From Cyclobacterium sp. (lineage in GTDB: Bacteria; Bacteroidota; Bacteroidia; Cytophagales; Cyclobacteriaceae): 64,000 nt of DNA. The DNA lies in NCBI RefSeq assembly GCF_014762705.1, contig NZ_JABURL010000075.1, positions 62,001 to 126,000 of the forward strand, given 5' to 3'. Under the pieces are notes generated by a model. The model did not search any database and had not been told where the DNA came from. It was given only the letters and a program-made list of their open reading frames with translations. Below are positions 35,881 through 42,981 of the stretch, piece after piece; positions within the stretch are counted from its first letter, which is position 1; every line of letters begins with the position of its first letter. Made by a program: the position numbers and the translations under genes.

Positions 35881-37380
35881 ATGAGCAGATACATCATTTG
35901 GAGCCTGTTATTCATCACCACCATGATTGCTTCATGCAATTCTAGCGCACCCCTTGGCTCAGAAGACACCAGTGATTCAAAAATTTACAATGAACCACAT
36001 CGGCCTCAGTATCATTTCAGCCCCGAAGCCAACTGGATGAATGACCCAAATGGAATGGTTTTTCATGAAGGCGAATACCATTTGTTTTACCAATATTATC
36101 CGGATAGCAATGTTTGGGGCCCCATGCATTGGGGACATGCCGTTTCAAATGACCTGGTCCGCTGGGAACATTTGCCTGTGGCCATTGAACCAGATAGCCT
36201 GGGATGGATATTTTCAGGATCGGCAGTTTTTGATGCTACCAATAGCAGTGGTCTAGGATCCCCGGAAAACCCTCCTTTGGTGGCGCTTTACACCTATCAT
36301 GATCCGGTTGGAGCTGAAGCGGGAAAGGATGATTATCAAACCCAGGGACTTGCTTTCAGCCTGGATAATGGCCGTACCTGGGAGAAATACCAAAACAATC
36401 CGGTTCTGGAAAACCCCGGTATCAAAGACTTTCGCGATCCGAAAGTGACCCAAATCGATCAGGAAATATGGATCATGTCCCTGGCGGTAAAGGACAAAAT
36501 CAGTTTTTATTCTTCGAATAATTTGCTTGGCTGGGAGCATTTAAGTGATTTTAACCCGGACTGGGCCGCTTATGGTGGAGTTTGGGAATGCCCTGATTTG
36601 TTTCCTTTGACAACACCTGAAGGGGAGCAAAAATGGGTTTTACTGGTTAGCATCAATCCCGGAGGACCCAATGGGGGTTCAGCCACCCAGTATTTTATAG
36701 GAGATTTTGATGGAAAGCATTTTACCACCGACCAGAAGACCGTGAAATGGCTGGATTATGGAGCGGACAATTATGCAGGTGTCACCTGGTCCAATGTCCC
36801 GGCTTCTGATGGACGAAAGTTGTTTATAGGCTGGATGAGTAATTGGATGTATGCCAATGTAGTGCCTACTCAAGTCTGGCGCTCCGCCAATACCTTGCCC
36901 AGGAGTCTTGAGTTGTATTCTATCGATCAGGAATACCACCTGGCTTCCCGGCCGGTAAAGGAATTGGAAATGCTCAGGGAAGAAAGTCAGGTGATTTCCG
37001 GGCAAAACATTACACTGGAGCAGGAGCTGGTAGAACTACAGCTTCAAAGCAGTGCTGCCGATTTCAGTATTGAATTCAGCAACCCGGCCGGAGAGCGGGT
37101 AATCATTGAAAAGAAGGGAGATACATTGTTTGTGGACAGGACCGAATCGGGCCTGGTTGATTTTAACGATGGATTTCCAGCCAGGCACAGCGCAGCTGTG
37201 AATGGCCTGGGAATAGAGGAACTCCGCATTTTCCTGGACAGGTCATCCATAGAAATTTTCATCAATAATGGGGAGCTGGTGATGACGGATCTGGTTTTTC
37301 CCAGGGAAAGGTATACCCAGCTTCACCTGAAGGGATTTGAAAACGAAAATCAGCTACATTATCTAAAGTCCGTTTGGTAA
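35881..37380 (+). CDS. Glycoside hydrolase family 32 lipoprotein (fructanase/levanase type)
   Basis: Hydrolyses beta-fructosyl bonds of sucrose, inulin or levan. It has 499 residues. A lipoprotein signal peptide ends in MIASC (Cys19). The five-bladed propeller domain shows the catalytic triad: nucleophile Asp55 in NWMNDPNGM, transition-state stabiliser Asp186 in FRDPK, and acid/base Glu236 in WECPDLF. A C-terminal beta-sandwich (about 360-499) has LRIFLDRSSIEIFIN, typical of GH32. There is no SusC/SusD pair, fructokinase or sugar transporter beside it, so this is not a complete fructan-utilisation locus. It ends in a long hairpin terminator. Confidence 0.94.
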   Translation: MSRYIIWSLLFITTMIASCNSSAPLGSEDTSDSKIYNEPHRPQYHFSPEANWMNDPNGMVFHEGEYHLFYQYYPDSNVWGPMHWGHAVSNDLVRWEHLPVAIEPDSLGWIFSGSAVFDATNSSGLGSPENPPLVALYTYHDPVGAEAGKDDYQTQGLAFSLDNGRTWEKYQNNPVLENPGIKDFRDPKVTQIDQEIWIMSLAVKDKISFYSSNNLLGWEHLSDFNPDWAAYGGVWECPDLFPLTTPEGEQKWVLLVSINPGGPNGGSATQYFIGDFDGKHFTTDQKTVKWLDYGADNYAGVTWSNVPASDGRKLFIGWMSNWMYANVVPTQVWRSANTLPRSLELYSIDQEYHLASRPVKELEMLREESQVISGQNITLEQELVELQLQSSAADFSIEFSNPAGERVIIEKKGDTLFVDRTESGLVDFNDGFPARHSAAVNGLGIEELRIFLDRSSIEIFINNGELVMTDLVFPRERYTQLHLKGFENENQLHYLKSVW

Positions 37381-37382
37381 AA

Positions 37383-37418
37383 AATCAAAGCACTGCCGCT
37401 CAGGGCAGTGCTTTGATT
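37383..37418. terminator. Bidirectional terminator between the GH32 gene and pruA
   Basis: Stem of about 15 bases: 37383-37397 pairs with 37404-37418 (ATCAAAGCACTGCC and complement). It sits between convergent genes and has A and T runs within the stem ends. Confidence 0.8.
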
Positions 37419-37428
37419 CAGGGTAATA

Positions 37429-39063
37429 TCAGGATTCTCCCAGGAAAGGATACCGGTAATCTGTGGCACTGACGAAGGTTTCCTTGATGGTTCTCGGAGA
37501 AACCCAACGCAGCAAATTGATCATAGACCCGGCCTTATCGTTGGTTCCGGAAGCCCTGGAGCCTCCAAAGGGCTGTTGCCCCACTACCGCGCCGGTGGGC
37601 TTGTCGTTGATGTAGAAATTTCCAGCCGCATGGCGCAATTTGGTAGTAGCCATCTCTATGGCATAACGATCGGTGGAAAAAACGCCTCCGGTAAGCGCGT
37701 AGGGAGAAGTCTGGTCTACCAGTTCCAGGGCCTCTTCAAAATGATCCCCTTGATAGACGTAAATGGTCAATACCGGTCCGAAAATTTCCTCCACCATGGT
37801 TTTGTAAAGGGGGTCTTCTACCAAAATGACCGTGGGTTCGATAAAGTAACCCTTTGATTTATCCACATTTCCTCCCGCAATTATCTCCACATTGGGGGCT
37901 TTTTTGGCCGCAGCTATATATCCGCTTATTTTATCAAAAGCTTTCTCATCGATTACCGCATTGATAAAATTACCAAAGTCCTCGGTTCCCCCCATTTTCA
38001 TGGAAGCCAGGTCCTGCAATAAATATTCTTTTACCTCTTCCCATATATTTGAGGGAATATAGGCGCGGGATGCTGCACTGCATTTTTGTCCCTGGTATTC
38101 AAAGGCTCCTCTGCTGAGTGCTGTGGCCAGGGCCTTTGGATGGGCCGATTTATGGGCAACGACAAAATCTTTTCCGCCTGTTTCGCCTACTATTCTGGGG
38201 TAGGTTTTGTACCTGGAGATATTGTTTCCTATGGTTTTCCATAAATGTTGGAAAACACCAGTAGAACCGGTAAAATGTAATCCGGCAAAGTCGGGATGAG
38301 AAAAGATCACTTCCCCTGCTTCCGGTCCATCTACATAGATCAGGTTGATTACCCCATCAGGAAGACCGGCTTCTTTAAAAACCTGCATCAATACATGGGC
38401 TGCATAAATCTGGGTATGTGCGGGCTTCCAAATGACTGTATTGCCCATCAGGGCAGGGGCTGTAGGGAGGTTTCCGGCAATGGCTGTGAAATTAAAAGGA
38501 GTAATGGCAAATATAAAGCCTTCCAGTGGTCTTTGCTCCAGCCGGTTCCAGACGCCATCTCCACTGATGGGAGGCTGCTGGGCATAGATCTCCGTCATGA
38601 ATTTCACATTGAAGCGCAAAAAATCGATCAACTCGCAAGCGGCATCTATTTCCGCCTGGAAAGCATTTTTGGATTGCCCCAACATGGTTGCGGCATTGAT
38701 TTTGTCCCTGTAGGGGCCTGACAACAGATCGGCGATCTTCAGAAAGATGGCAGCTCTTTGTTCCCATTGCATGTTTTCCCATGCAGGCTTGGCTCCCAAA
38801 GCCGAATTGATGGCTTGTGTTACATGACCCTTATCACCTTCATGAAAATTGCCCAACAGATGTTGGTGGTCATGGGGAGGATGAAGGGAAGATGTTTTAC
38901 CCGTTCTTATCTCTTCACTTCCTATATACATGGGAATATCTGCTACCTGGGATCTCGCAGAAGCAATGGCGTCCTGGAGGGAGGCTCGTTCCTTTGATCC
39001 TGGTGCATAGTTCCTGACTGGTTCATTCTTTGGTTCCGGTACATTAAAAAAGCCTTTTAGCAT
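37429..39063 (-). CDS. pruA: L-glutamate gamma-semialdehyde (P5C) dehydrogenase
   Basis: Second enzyme of proline catabolism, oxidising glutamate semialdehyde to glutamate with NAD+. It has 544 residues, the length of stand-alone P5C dehydrogenases, not the PutA fusion. The NAD-binding and catalytic motifs are FTGSTGVFQ, the glutamate in VGETGGKDF, and the catalytic cysteine in YQGQKCSAASRAY. The C-terminal GGSRASGTNDKAG and LLRWVSPRTIKETF are typical of this subfamily. A proline dehydrogenase gene is not adjacent. A promoter-like TATATTTG lies 37 bases upstream of the start. Confidence 0.94.
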   Translation of the reverse strand: MLKGFFNVPEPKNEPVRNYAPGSKERASLQDAIASARSQVADIPMYIGSEEIRTGKTSSLHPPHDHQHLLGNFHEGDKGHVTQAINSALGAKPAWENMQWEQRAAIFLKIADLLSGPYRDKINAATMLGQSKNAFQAEIDAACELIDFLRFNVKFMTEIYAQQPPISGDGVWNRLEQRPLEGFIFAITPFNFTAIAGNLPTAPALMGNTVIWKPAHTQIYAAHVLMQVFKEAGLPDGVINLIYVDGPEAGEVIFSHPDFAGLHFTGSTGVFQHLWKTIGNNISRYKTYPRIVGETGGKDFVVAHKSAHPKALATALSRGAFEYQGQKCSAASRAYIPSNIWEEVKEYLLQDLASMKMGGTEDFGNFINAVIDEKAFDKISGYIAAAKKAPNVEIIAGGNVDKSKGYFIEPTVILVEDPLYKTMVEEIFGPVLTIYVYQGDHFEEALELVDQTSPYALTGGVFSTDRYAIEMATTKLRHAAGNFYINDKPTGAVVGQQPFGGSRASGTNDKAGSMINLLRWVSPRTIKETFVSATDYRYPFLGES

Positions 39064-39099
39064 ACAATTGTGTTGTTTACCTGGTTAGTTTATTTATAA

Positions 39100-39132
39100 C
39101 AAATATACAAATAAACAACGGCTTAGCCGAAA
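39100..39132 (-). promoter_or_regulatory. Bacteroidota-type promoter for pruA
   Basis: On the minus strand TTTC (39129-39132), 21 bases, then TATATTTG (39100-39107). This matches TAnnTTTG with a one-mismatch -33 box and would start RNA near 39093, about 30 bases before the pruA ATG. Confidence 0.5.
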
Positions 39133-39139
39133 GGAGGGT

Positions 39140-39835
39140 TCACAGGATGGCTCTTAGTTCGGATAGGTGTCTGATGGTAAAGGTAGATTGTACCGGATCA
39201 GTTATTCCCCGGGGGTTATAATAAACCTGGTCGATGGCTGCATTCTTGGCACCCAATATATCGGAGTTTGGATTGTCTCCAATCATCAAACAATCATCAG
39301 GCTTGCTGCCAAGCTTTTCCAGTGCATGGACAAAAATTCTTTTGTCCGGTTTTCTGAATCCCGAGCTTTCAGAAGTCACAATTAATTTAAAATAGGGCGC
39401 CAATCCGGAATATTTTAATTTGGCGTATTGACTGTCATTGAAGCCGTTGGTGATGATGTGCAGGGCATATCCATTACTCAGGTAGTCCAGAATTTCGAAA
39501 GTATGGTCCATGACTTTGGACCTGGAAGATGTTTGGGATACAAAATCCCTCTCGAAGGTGCTGGGAATATGGTCGGTCGACAACTTTGCCCTGGAAAAAA
39601 CCTTGATAAAGCGGATTTTTCGCATATCGGATTGATTTACCTTGCCCCGGTTGAACTGGTCCCAAAGTTCATAATTGGTGGTCAGAAAGGCCTCAAAAAA
39701 GGATTCAAACGTGATTTCCCCCAACTCTGCCAACCGGTGACGGGCAAATAATTCCAGCAGCGTGTCTCTGACATTGCTGTCATAATCCCATAAAGTATGG
39801 TCCAGGTCAAAAAAAATATGTTGGTACTTTTTCAC
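39140..39835 (-). CDS. HAD-superfamily phosphatase, YjjG/YfnB type
   Basis: 231 residues from the GTG at 39835. HAD motif I is FFDLDHTLWDYD (nucleophile and acid/base Asp), the alpha-helical cap covers about 18-90, motif II is the T of IITNGF, the motif III Lys is in SGFRKPDKRIF, and motif IV is MIGDNPNSDILGA. YjjG-type enzymes dephosphorylate pyrimidine nucleotides, including damaged ones. The open frame extends 26 codons further upstream into the arsR-type gene, but GTG at 39835 avoids that overlap and matches where homology begins. Confidence 0.87.
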   Translation of the reverse strand: MKKYQHIFFDLDHTLWDYDSNVRDTLLELFARHRLAELGEITFESFFEAFLTTNYELWDQFNRGKVNQSDMRKIRFIKVFSRAKLSTDHIPSTFERDFVSQTSSRSKVMDHTFEILDYLSNGYALHIITNGFNDSQYAKLKYSGLAPYFKLIVTSESSGFRKPDKRIFVHALEKLGSKPDDCLMIGDNPNSDILGAKNAAIDQVYYNPRGITDPVQSTFTIRHLSELRAIL

Positions 39836-39845
39836 GCTGATTGTT

Positions 39846-40229
39846 TTATTTTCTATATGGATTGTTTTGAATTTTATTTTTGGCCAGTTCCCTATTGGAG
39901 TAGAGAATTTCATAAATCTCCTGATCTCTCAACAGGTTCTGGTCTTTTTGGATGAATTTTAAAATCTGACCCAGTATTTCCTGGGCTTCTTCCAATACAT
40001 AATAAAATGTCCACTGATCTTTTTTTCTACTGCCTATTAAACCCGCATGCTTTAAATATGTTACGTGCCGGCTGGTTTTAGTTTGGGTAAAATCCAGGAT
40101 ATGCTCCAGATCTGAAATGCACAATTCCTGGTTTTGCATCAACAAGTGCAGAATTCTCACCCTTGCTTCCTCTGAAAGGGCTTTAAATACCCGCATCCCA
40201 TAATTTAAACTTATGTTTTTTAAGCGCAT
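39846..40229 (-). CDS. ArsR-family winged-helix regulator
   Basis: 127 residues with the winged helix at about 12-90: FKALSEEARVRILHLLM, the recognition helix region SDLEHILDFTQTKTSRHVTYLKHAGLI, and wing KKDQWTFYYV. The metal-binding ELCxCD motif of ArsR/SmtB sensors is reduced to ELCISD with a single cysteine, so classical arsenic or cadmium sensing at that site is unlikely. The C-terminal 35 residues are polar. A perfect inverted repeat lies right in front of the start (40233-40267) and could be its own operator. The HAD gene follows 10 bases later, so they are probably cotranscribed. Confidence 0.88.
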   Translation of the reverse strand: MRLKNISLNYGMRVFKALSEEARVRILHLLMQNQELCISDLEHILDFTQTKTSRHVTYLKHAGLIGSRKKDQWTFYYVLEEAQEILGQILKFIQKDQNLLRDQEIYEILYSNRELAKNKIQNNPYRK

Positions 40230-40232
40230 TTA

Positions 40233-40267
40233 ATTAACTTTAACAAATAAAACATGTTGAAGTTAAT
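40233..40267. promoter_or_regulatory. Inverted repeat in front of the arsR-type gene
   Basis: ATTAACTT at 40233-40240 and AAGTTAAT at 40260-40267, 19 bases apart, directly upstream of the regulator start at 40229. ArsR proteins commonly bind such repeats and repress their own genes, so autoregulation is inferred. Confidence 0.4.
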
Positions 40268-40376
40268 GAATTCAGCTGTATTTCACTTATTATCGTGAAA
40301 TCATTGGCTTTGTAACCAAACAGGCTTGATTTTCTCCCGTAAATGAAAAGGAAAGGCCTCCTGAAAAATAAAAGAA

Positions 40377-41021
40377 GTGAAAAAGTTTATCGCAATACTA
40401 GCCGTTTTTGTAGTGGGGTTTTTAGGGATTCACCAATCTGCCACAGCTCAGGATACCCCTGATCGAAAAGTAGTGCAGTTATCTGGTGTGATCCTGAATG
40501 CAGACAGTACCACTGCGATTCCAGGTGTAAATATTTACGTTCCCAAAAAGGGCCGTGGCACCAGCAGTAATCGGTTTGGGTATTTTTCCATGCCGGTAGT
40601 GGCCGGGGACAGTGTGGTTTTTTCCTACATAGGACTAAAAAGGCAGACCCTCAAAATTCCTGCGGATATAACCGAAGACAAGGTCAGCTATATCCTGACC
40701 ATGATACAGGATGAAATAGCTCTTCAGGAGGTGAAAGTGATGCCTTATCCCACCGAGGAAGAATTTAAAAATGCCATTCTGGCCGTAAATGTAGATGCAG
40801 AACCACCCCTCAACAGGGGTAACCTCAGCCCGCAATTACTTTTAAAGTGGGCTGAAGAAATGCCTGCTTCGGGAAATGAGAATTTCAGGCAATTTACCAA
40901 CCAGCAAACCCAACAAACCCTGGACAGGTATGGTCCAAGGCCTTTGCCGCTACTTAACCCTTTTGCCTGGGCCCAATTTATCAAATCCATAAAAAATGGA
41001 GACCTGAAAAACAGGGACTGA
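40377..41021 (+). CDS. Secreted CarboxypepD_reg-like domain protein
   Basis: 214 residues starting at GTG 40377. A signal peptide (VKKFIAILAVFVVGFLG.., cleaved after ATAQ) is followed by a carboxypeptidase-regulatory-like beta sandwich (about 32-115: VVQLSGVILNADSTTAIPGVNI, then GRGTSSNRFGYFSMPV, VVFSYIGLKRQTL). In Bacteroidota this domain is usually the N-terminal plug extension of TonB-dependent receptors, but here it stands alone. The remaining 100 residues contain EIALQEVKVMPYPTEEEF and a Q/T-rich stretch (FTNQQTQQTLDR) with no match I recognise. It is divergent from the arsR-type gene. Confidence 0.8.
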   Translation: MKKFIAILAVFVVGFLGIHQSATAQDTPDRKVVQLSGVILNADSTTAIPGVNIYVPKKGRGTSSNRFGYFSMPVVAGDSVVFSYIGLKRQTLKIPADITEDKVSYILTMIQDEIALQEVKVMPYPTEEEFKNAILAVNVDAEPPLNRGNLSPQLLLKWAEEMPASGNENFRQFTNQQTQQTLDRYGPRPLPLLNPFAWAQFIKSIKNGDLKNRD

Positions 41022-41223
41022 AATCGGGCATGGCGAAAGCGTCACACATTGATATGATTATTCTGGCGAGGTGCTCCCGACAGTAGTGACAGCTAGGTGA
41101 CCGTTCAAAAAAAAGGTATAAACACATCAAATGAACTGTGTAAAGCTCCGCTTAAAATTTTTCCGCTCATCACTTTTCAGATGAGATGGTCATCATCTAT
41201 TTATTTCAAATAAATCAAAAAGG

Positions 41224-41231
41224 TATATTTG
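41224..41231 (+). promoter_or_regulatory. -7 box candidate for pafA
   Basis: TATATTTG, a full match to TAnnTTTG, 22 bases before the pafA ATG at 41254. No clear TTTG is seen at -33; TTTC at 41204-41207 is too close (16 bases). Confidence 0.4.
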
Positions 41232-41253
41232 CCGAAATAAGAAATCTAAAAAC

Positions 41254-42894
41254 ATGAAAAATTTATTTGTTCTGGCCTTCCTGATCTTGTCTCATTCAGT
41301 TTTTTCACAAGACAGTAAATCCAAAAGCCCGGAAAGACCAAAACTGGTTATTGGCATAGTAGTAGACCAAATGAGGCAGGAATATTTTTACCGCTATCAG
41401 GACAGGTTTGTGGAGGGTGGTTTCAAGCGCCTGATGAATGAGGGTTTTATGATGAAAAACGGGCATTATAACTACATCCCCACTTATACCGGCCCTGGCC
41501 ACGCTTCCGTATATACAGGTACAACACCCGCTACCCATGGGATCATCGGTAATGATTGGTATGTGCGGTCTTTGGGACGAACCATTTACTGTGCAGAAGA
41601 CAGTACTGTTTCCGGGGTGGCCGGTAGCCCCTCCGGTGGAGAAATTTCCCCCAGAAACTTATTGAGCAGTACCATTACGGACGAACTCATGTTCGCTACC
41701 GGAAAGCGCTCGAAAGTCGTTGGCGTTGCCATCAAAGACCGGGGAGCTGCCTTACCGGCAGGACACTTGGGTGATGCTTATTGGTATGATGCCAAAACCG
41801 GGGAATTCATGACATCTACTTATTATCATGATGCATTGCCCGATTGGGCAAAAGCCTTTAATGCCAGAAAACTTCCGGAAAAATACCTGTCTGAGACTTG
41901 GGAAACCCTCTTCCCACTGGAAAGCTACGTACAGGGAGCTCCTGATAATAATGATTTTGAATCCCCTTTTATAGGTATGGAAACGCCCACTTTCCCCTAT
42001 GATTTGGCGGCATTGAAAGAAAATAATGGAGGGTTGGGCCTGATCAGCACTACTCCCTACGGTAATACCCTTACCCTGGACCTGGCCTATGCGGCACTTG
42101 AAGGAGAGCAGTTGGGCAAAAGGGGAGAAACAGACTTTTTGGCGGTAAGTTTTTCTTCTACCGATTATATCGGGCACAGGTTTGGACCTTCTTCGGTGGA
42201 GGTAGAAGACAATTACCTCAGGCTGGACAGGGAACTGGCTGATTTCTTTGATCACCTGGATAAGGAAATTGGCGAGGGCGAGTACCTGGTTTTTTTGACC
42301 GCAGATCATGGTGTAGCGGATGTGGTTAGGTACATGCAAAGTGAAAGAGTAGCCGCCGGAAGCCTGGACACCCGCTTTGTGCTGACGCAACTCCGGGGTT
42401 TCACCAATCAGCATTTTGGAGAAGGAAACTGGATTTTAAACTATTCCAATGAACAGGTATTCTTAAACCGCTCCCTGGCAGAGGAAAAAGGTTTGTCTTT
42501 CGGGGAGCTGCAAAAAGCAGTGGCGGATTTTATGTTGCGTTTTGATGGCATCAAAGAAACTTATACCGGTGAAGATCTCAGGCGACTGGAATACACTAAA
42601 GGAAGGAAAAGCCTTTTGCAGATGGGTTTCAATCACAAGTCATCGGGTGATGTGATGGTGATTTTGGAGCCCGCCTGGCTAAGCAACTCAGTAAGGGGGA
42701 CCACCCATGGCACAGGTTATACTTATGATACCCATGTACCCATAGTATTTTATGGTTGGGGTATCAAGCCAGGAAGCAGCAGCCGTTATGCCACCATTAC
42801 CGATATTGCACCTACCTTATCCATGTTGTTGCATACCCGATTGCCAAATGGAGCGTCCGGACAGCCTATTGGTGAGGTTCTGGATGTGGAATAA
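41254..42894 (+). CDS. PafA-type alkaline phosphatase
   Basis: Periplasmic phosphomonoesterase of the alkaline phosphatase superfamily. It has 546 residues. A signal peptide ends at VFSQ. The zinc/nucleophile motifs are visible: Asp38 in VVDQM and nucleophile Thr79 in TYTGPGHASVYTG, the same positions as in the Elizabethkingia PafA enzyme as I remember it. STDYIGHRFGP and TADHGV supply further ligands, with a late GTGYTYDTHVPIVFYG His. Family enzymes are not repressed by phosphate and release phosphate from many monoesters. It ends in a strong terminator shared with the convergent hydrolase gene. Confidence 0.92.
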   Translation: MKNLFVLAFLILSHSVFSQDSKSKSPERPKLVIGIVVDQMRQEYFYRYQDRFVEGGFKRLMNEGFMMKNGHYNYIPTYTGPGHASVYTGTTPATHGIIGNDWYVRSLGRTIYCAEDSTVSGVAGSPSGGEISPRNLLSSTITDELMFATGKRSKVVGVAIKDRGAALPAGHLGDAYWYDAKTGEFMTSTYYHDALPDWAKAFNARKLPEKYLSETWETLFPLESYVQGAPDNNDFESPFIGMETPTFPYDLAALKENNGGLGLISTTPYGNTLTLDLAYAALEGEQLGKRGETDFLAVSFSSTDYIGHRFGPSSVEVEDNYLRLDRELADFFDHLDKEIGEGEYLVFLTADHGVADVVRYMQSERVAAGSLDTRFVLTQLRGFTNQHFGEGNWILNYSNEQVFLNRSLAEEKGLSFGELQKAVADFMLRFDGIKETYTGEDLRRLEYTKGRKSLLQMGFNHKSSGDVMVILEPAWLSNSVRGTTHGTGYTYDTHVPIVFYGWGIKPGSSSRYATITDIAPTLSMLLHTRLPNGASGQPIGEVLDVE

Positions 42895-42913
42895 TATACT
42901 TTAAACGAATTGA

Positions 42914-42955
42914 AAACATAAAATGCCAGACTGACCAGTCTGGCATTTTATGTTT
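42914..42955. terminator. Bidirectional terminator after pafA
   Basis: A perfect 19-base stem: 42914-42932 pairs with 42937-42955, loop GACC. The core is ATGCCAGACT and complement, flanked by A/T-rich arms. It lies between convergent genes. Confidence 0.9.
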
Positions 42956-42981
42956 AATCCTTTACCTGGCTTGGGTTACAG

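Noticed and set aside
37381-37428. Small RNA gene between the GH32 gene and pruA
   Set aside because: The long hairpin is fully explained as a shared terminator of two convergent genes.
41752-42414. 220-codon open frame antisense to pafA
   Set aside because: Shadow of a gene with clear catalytic motifs; no homology.
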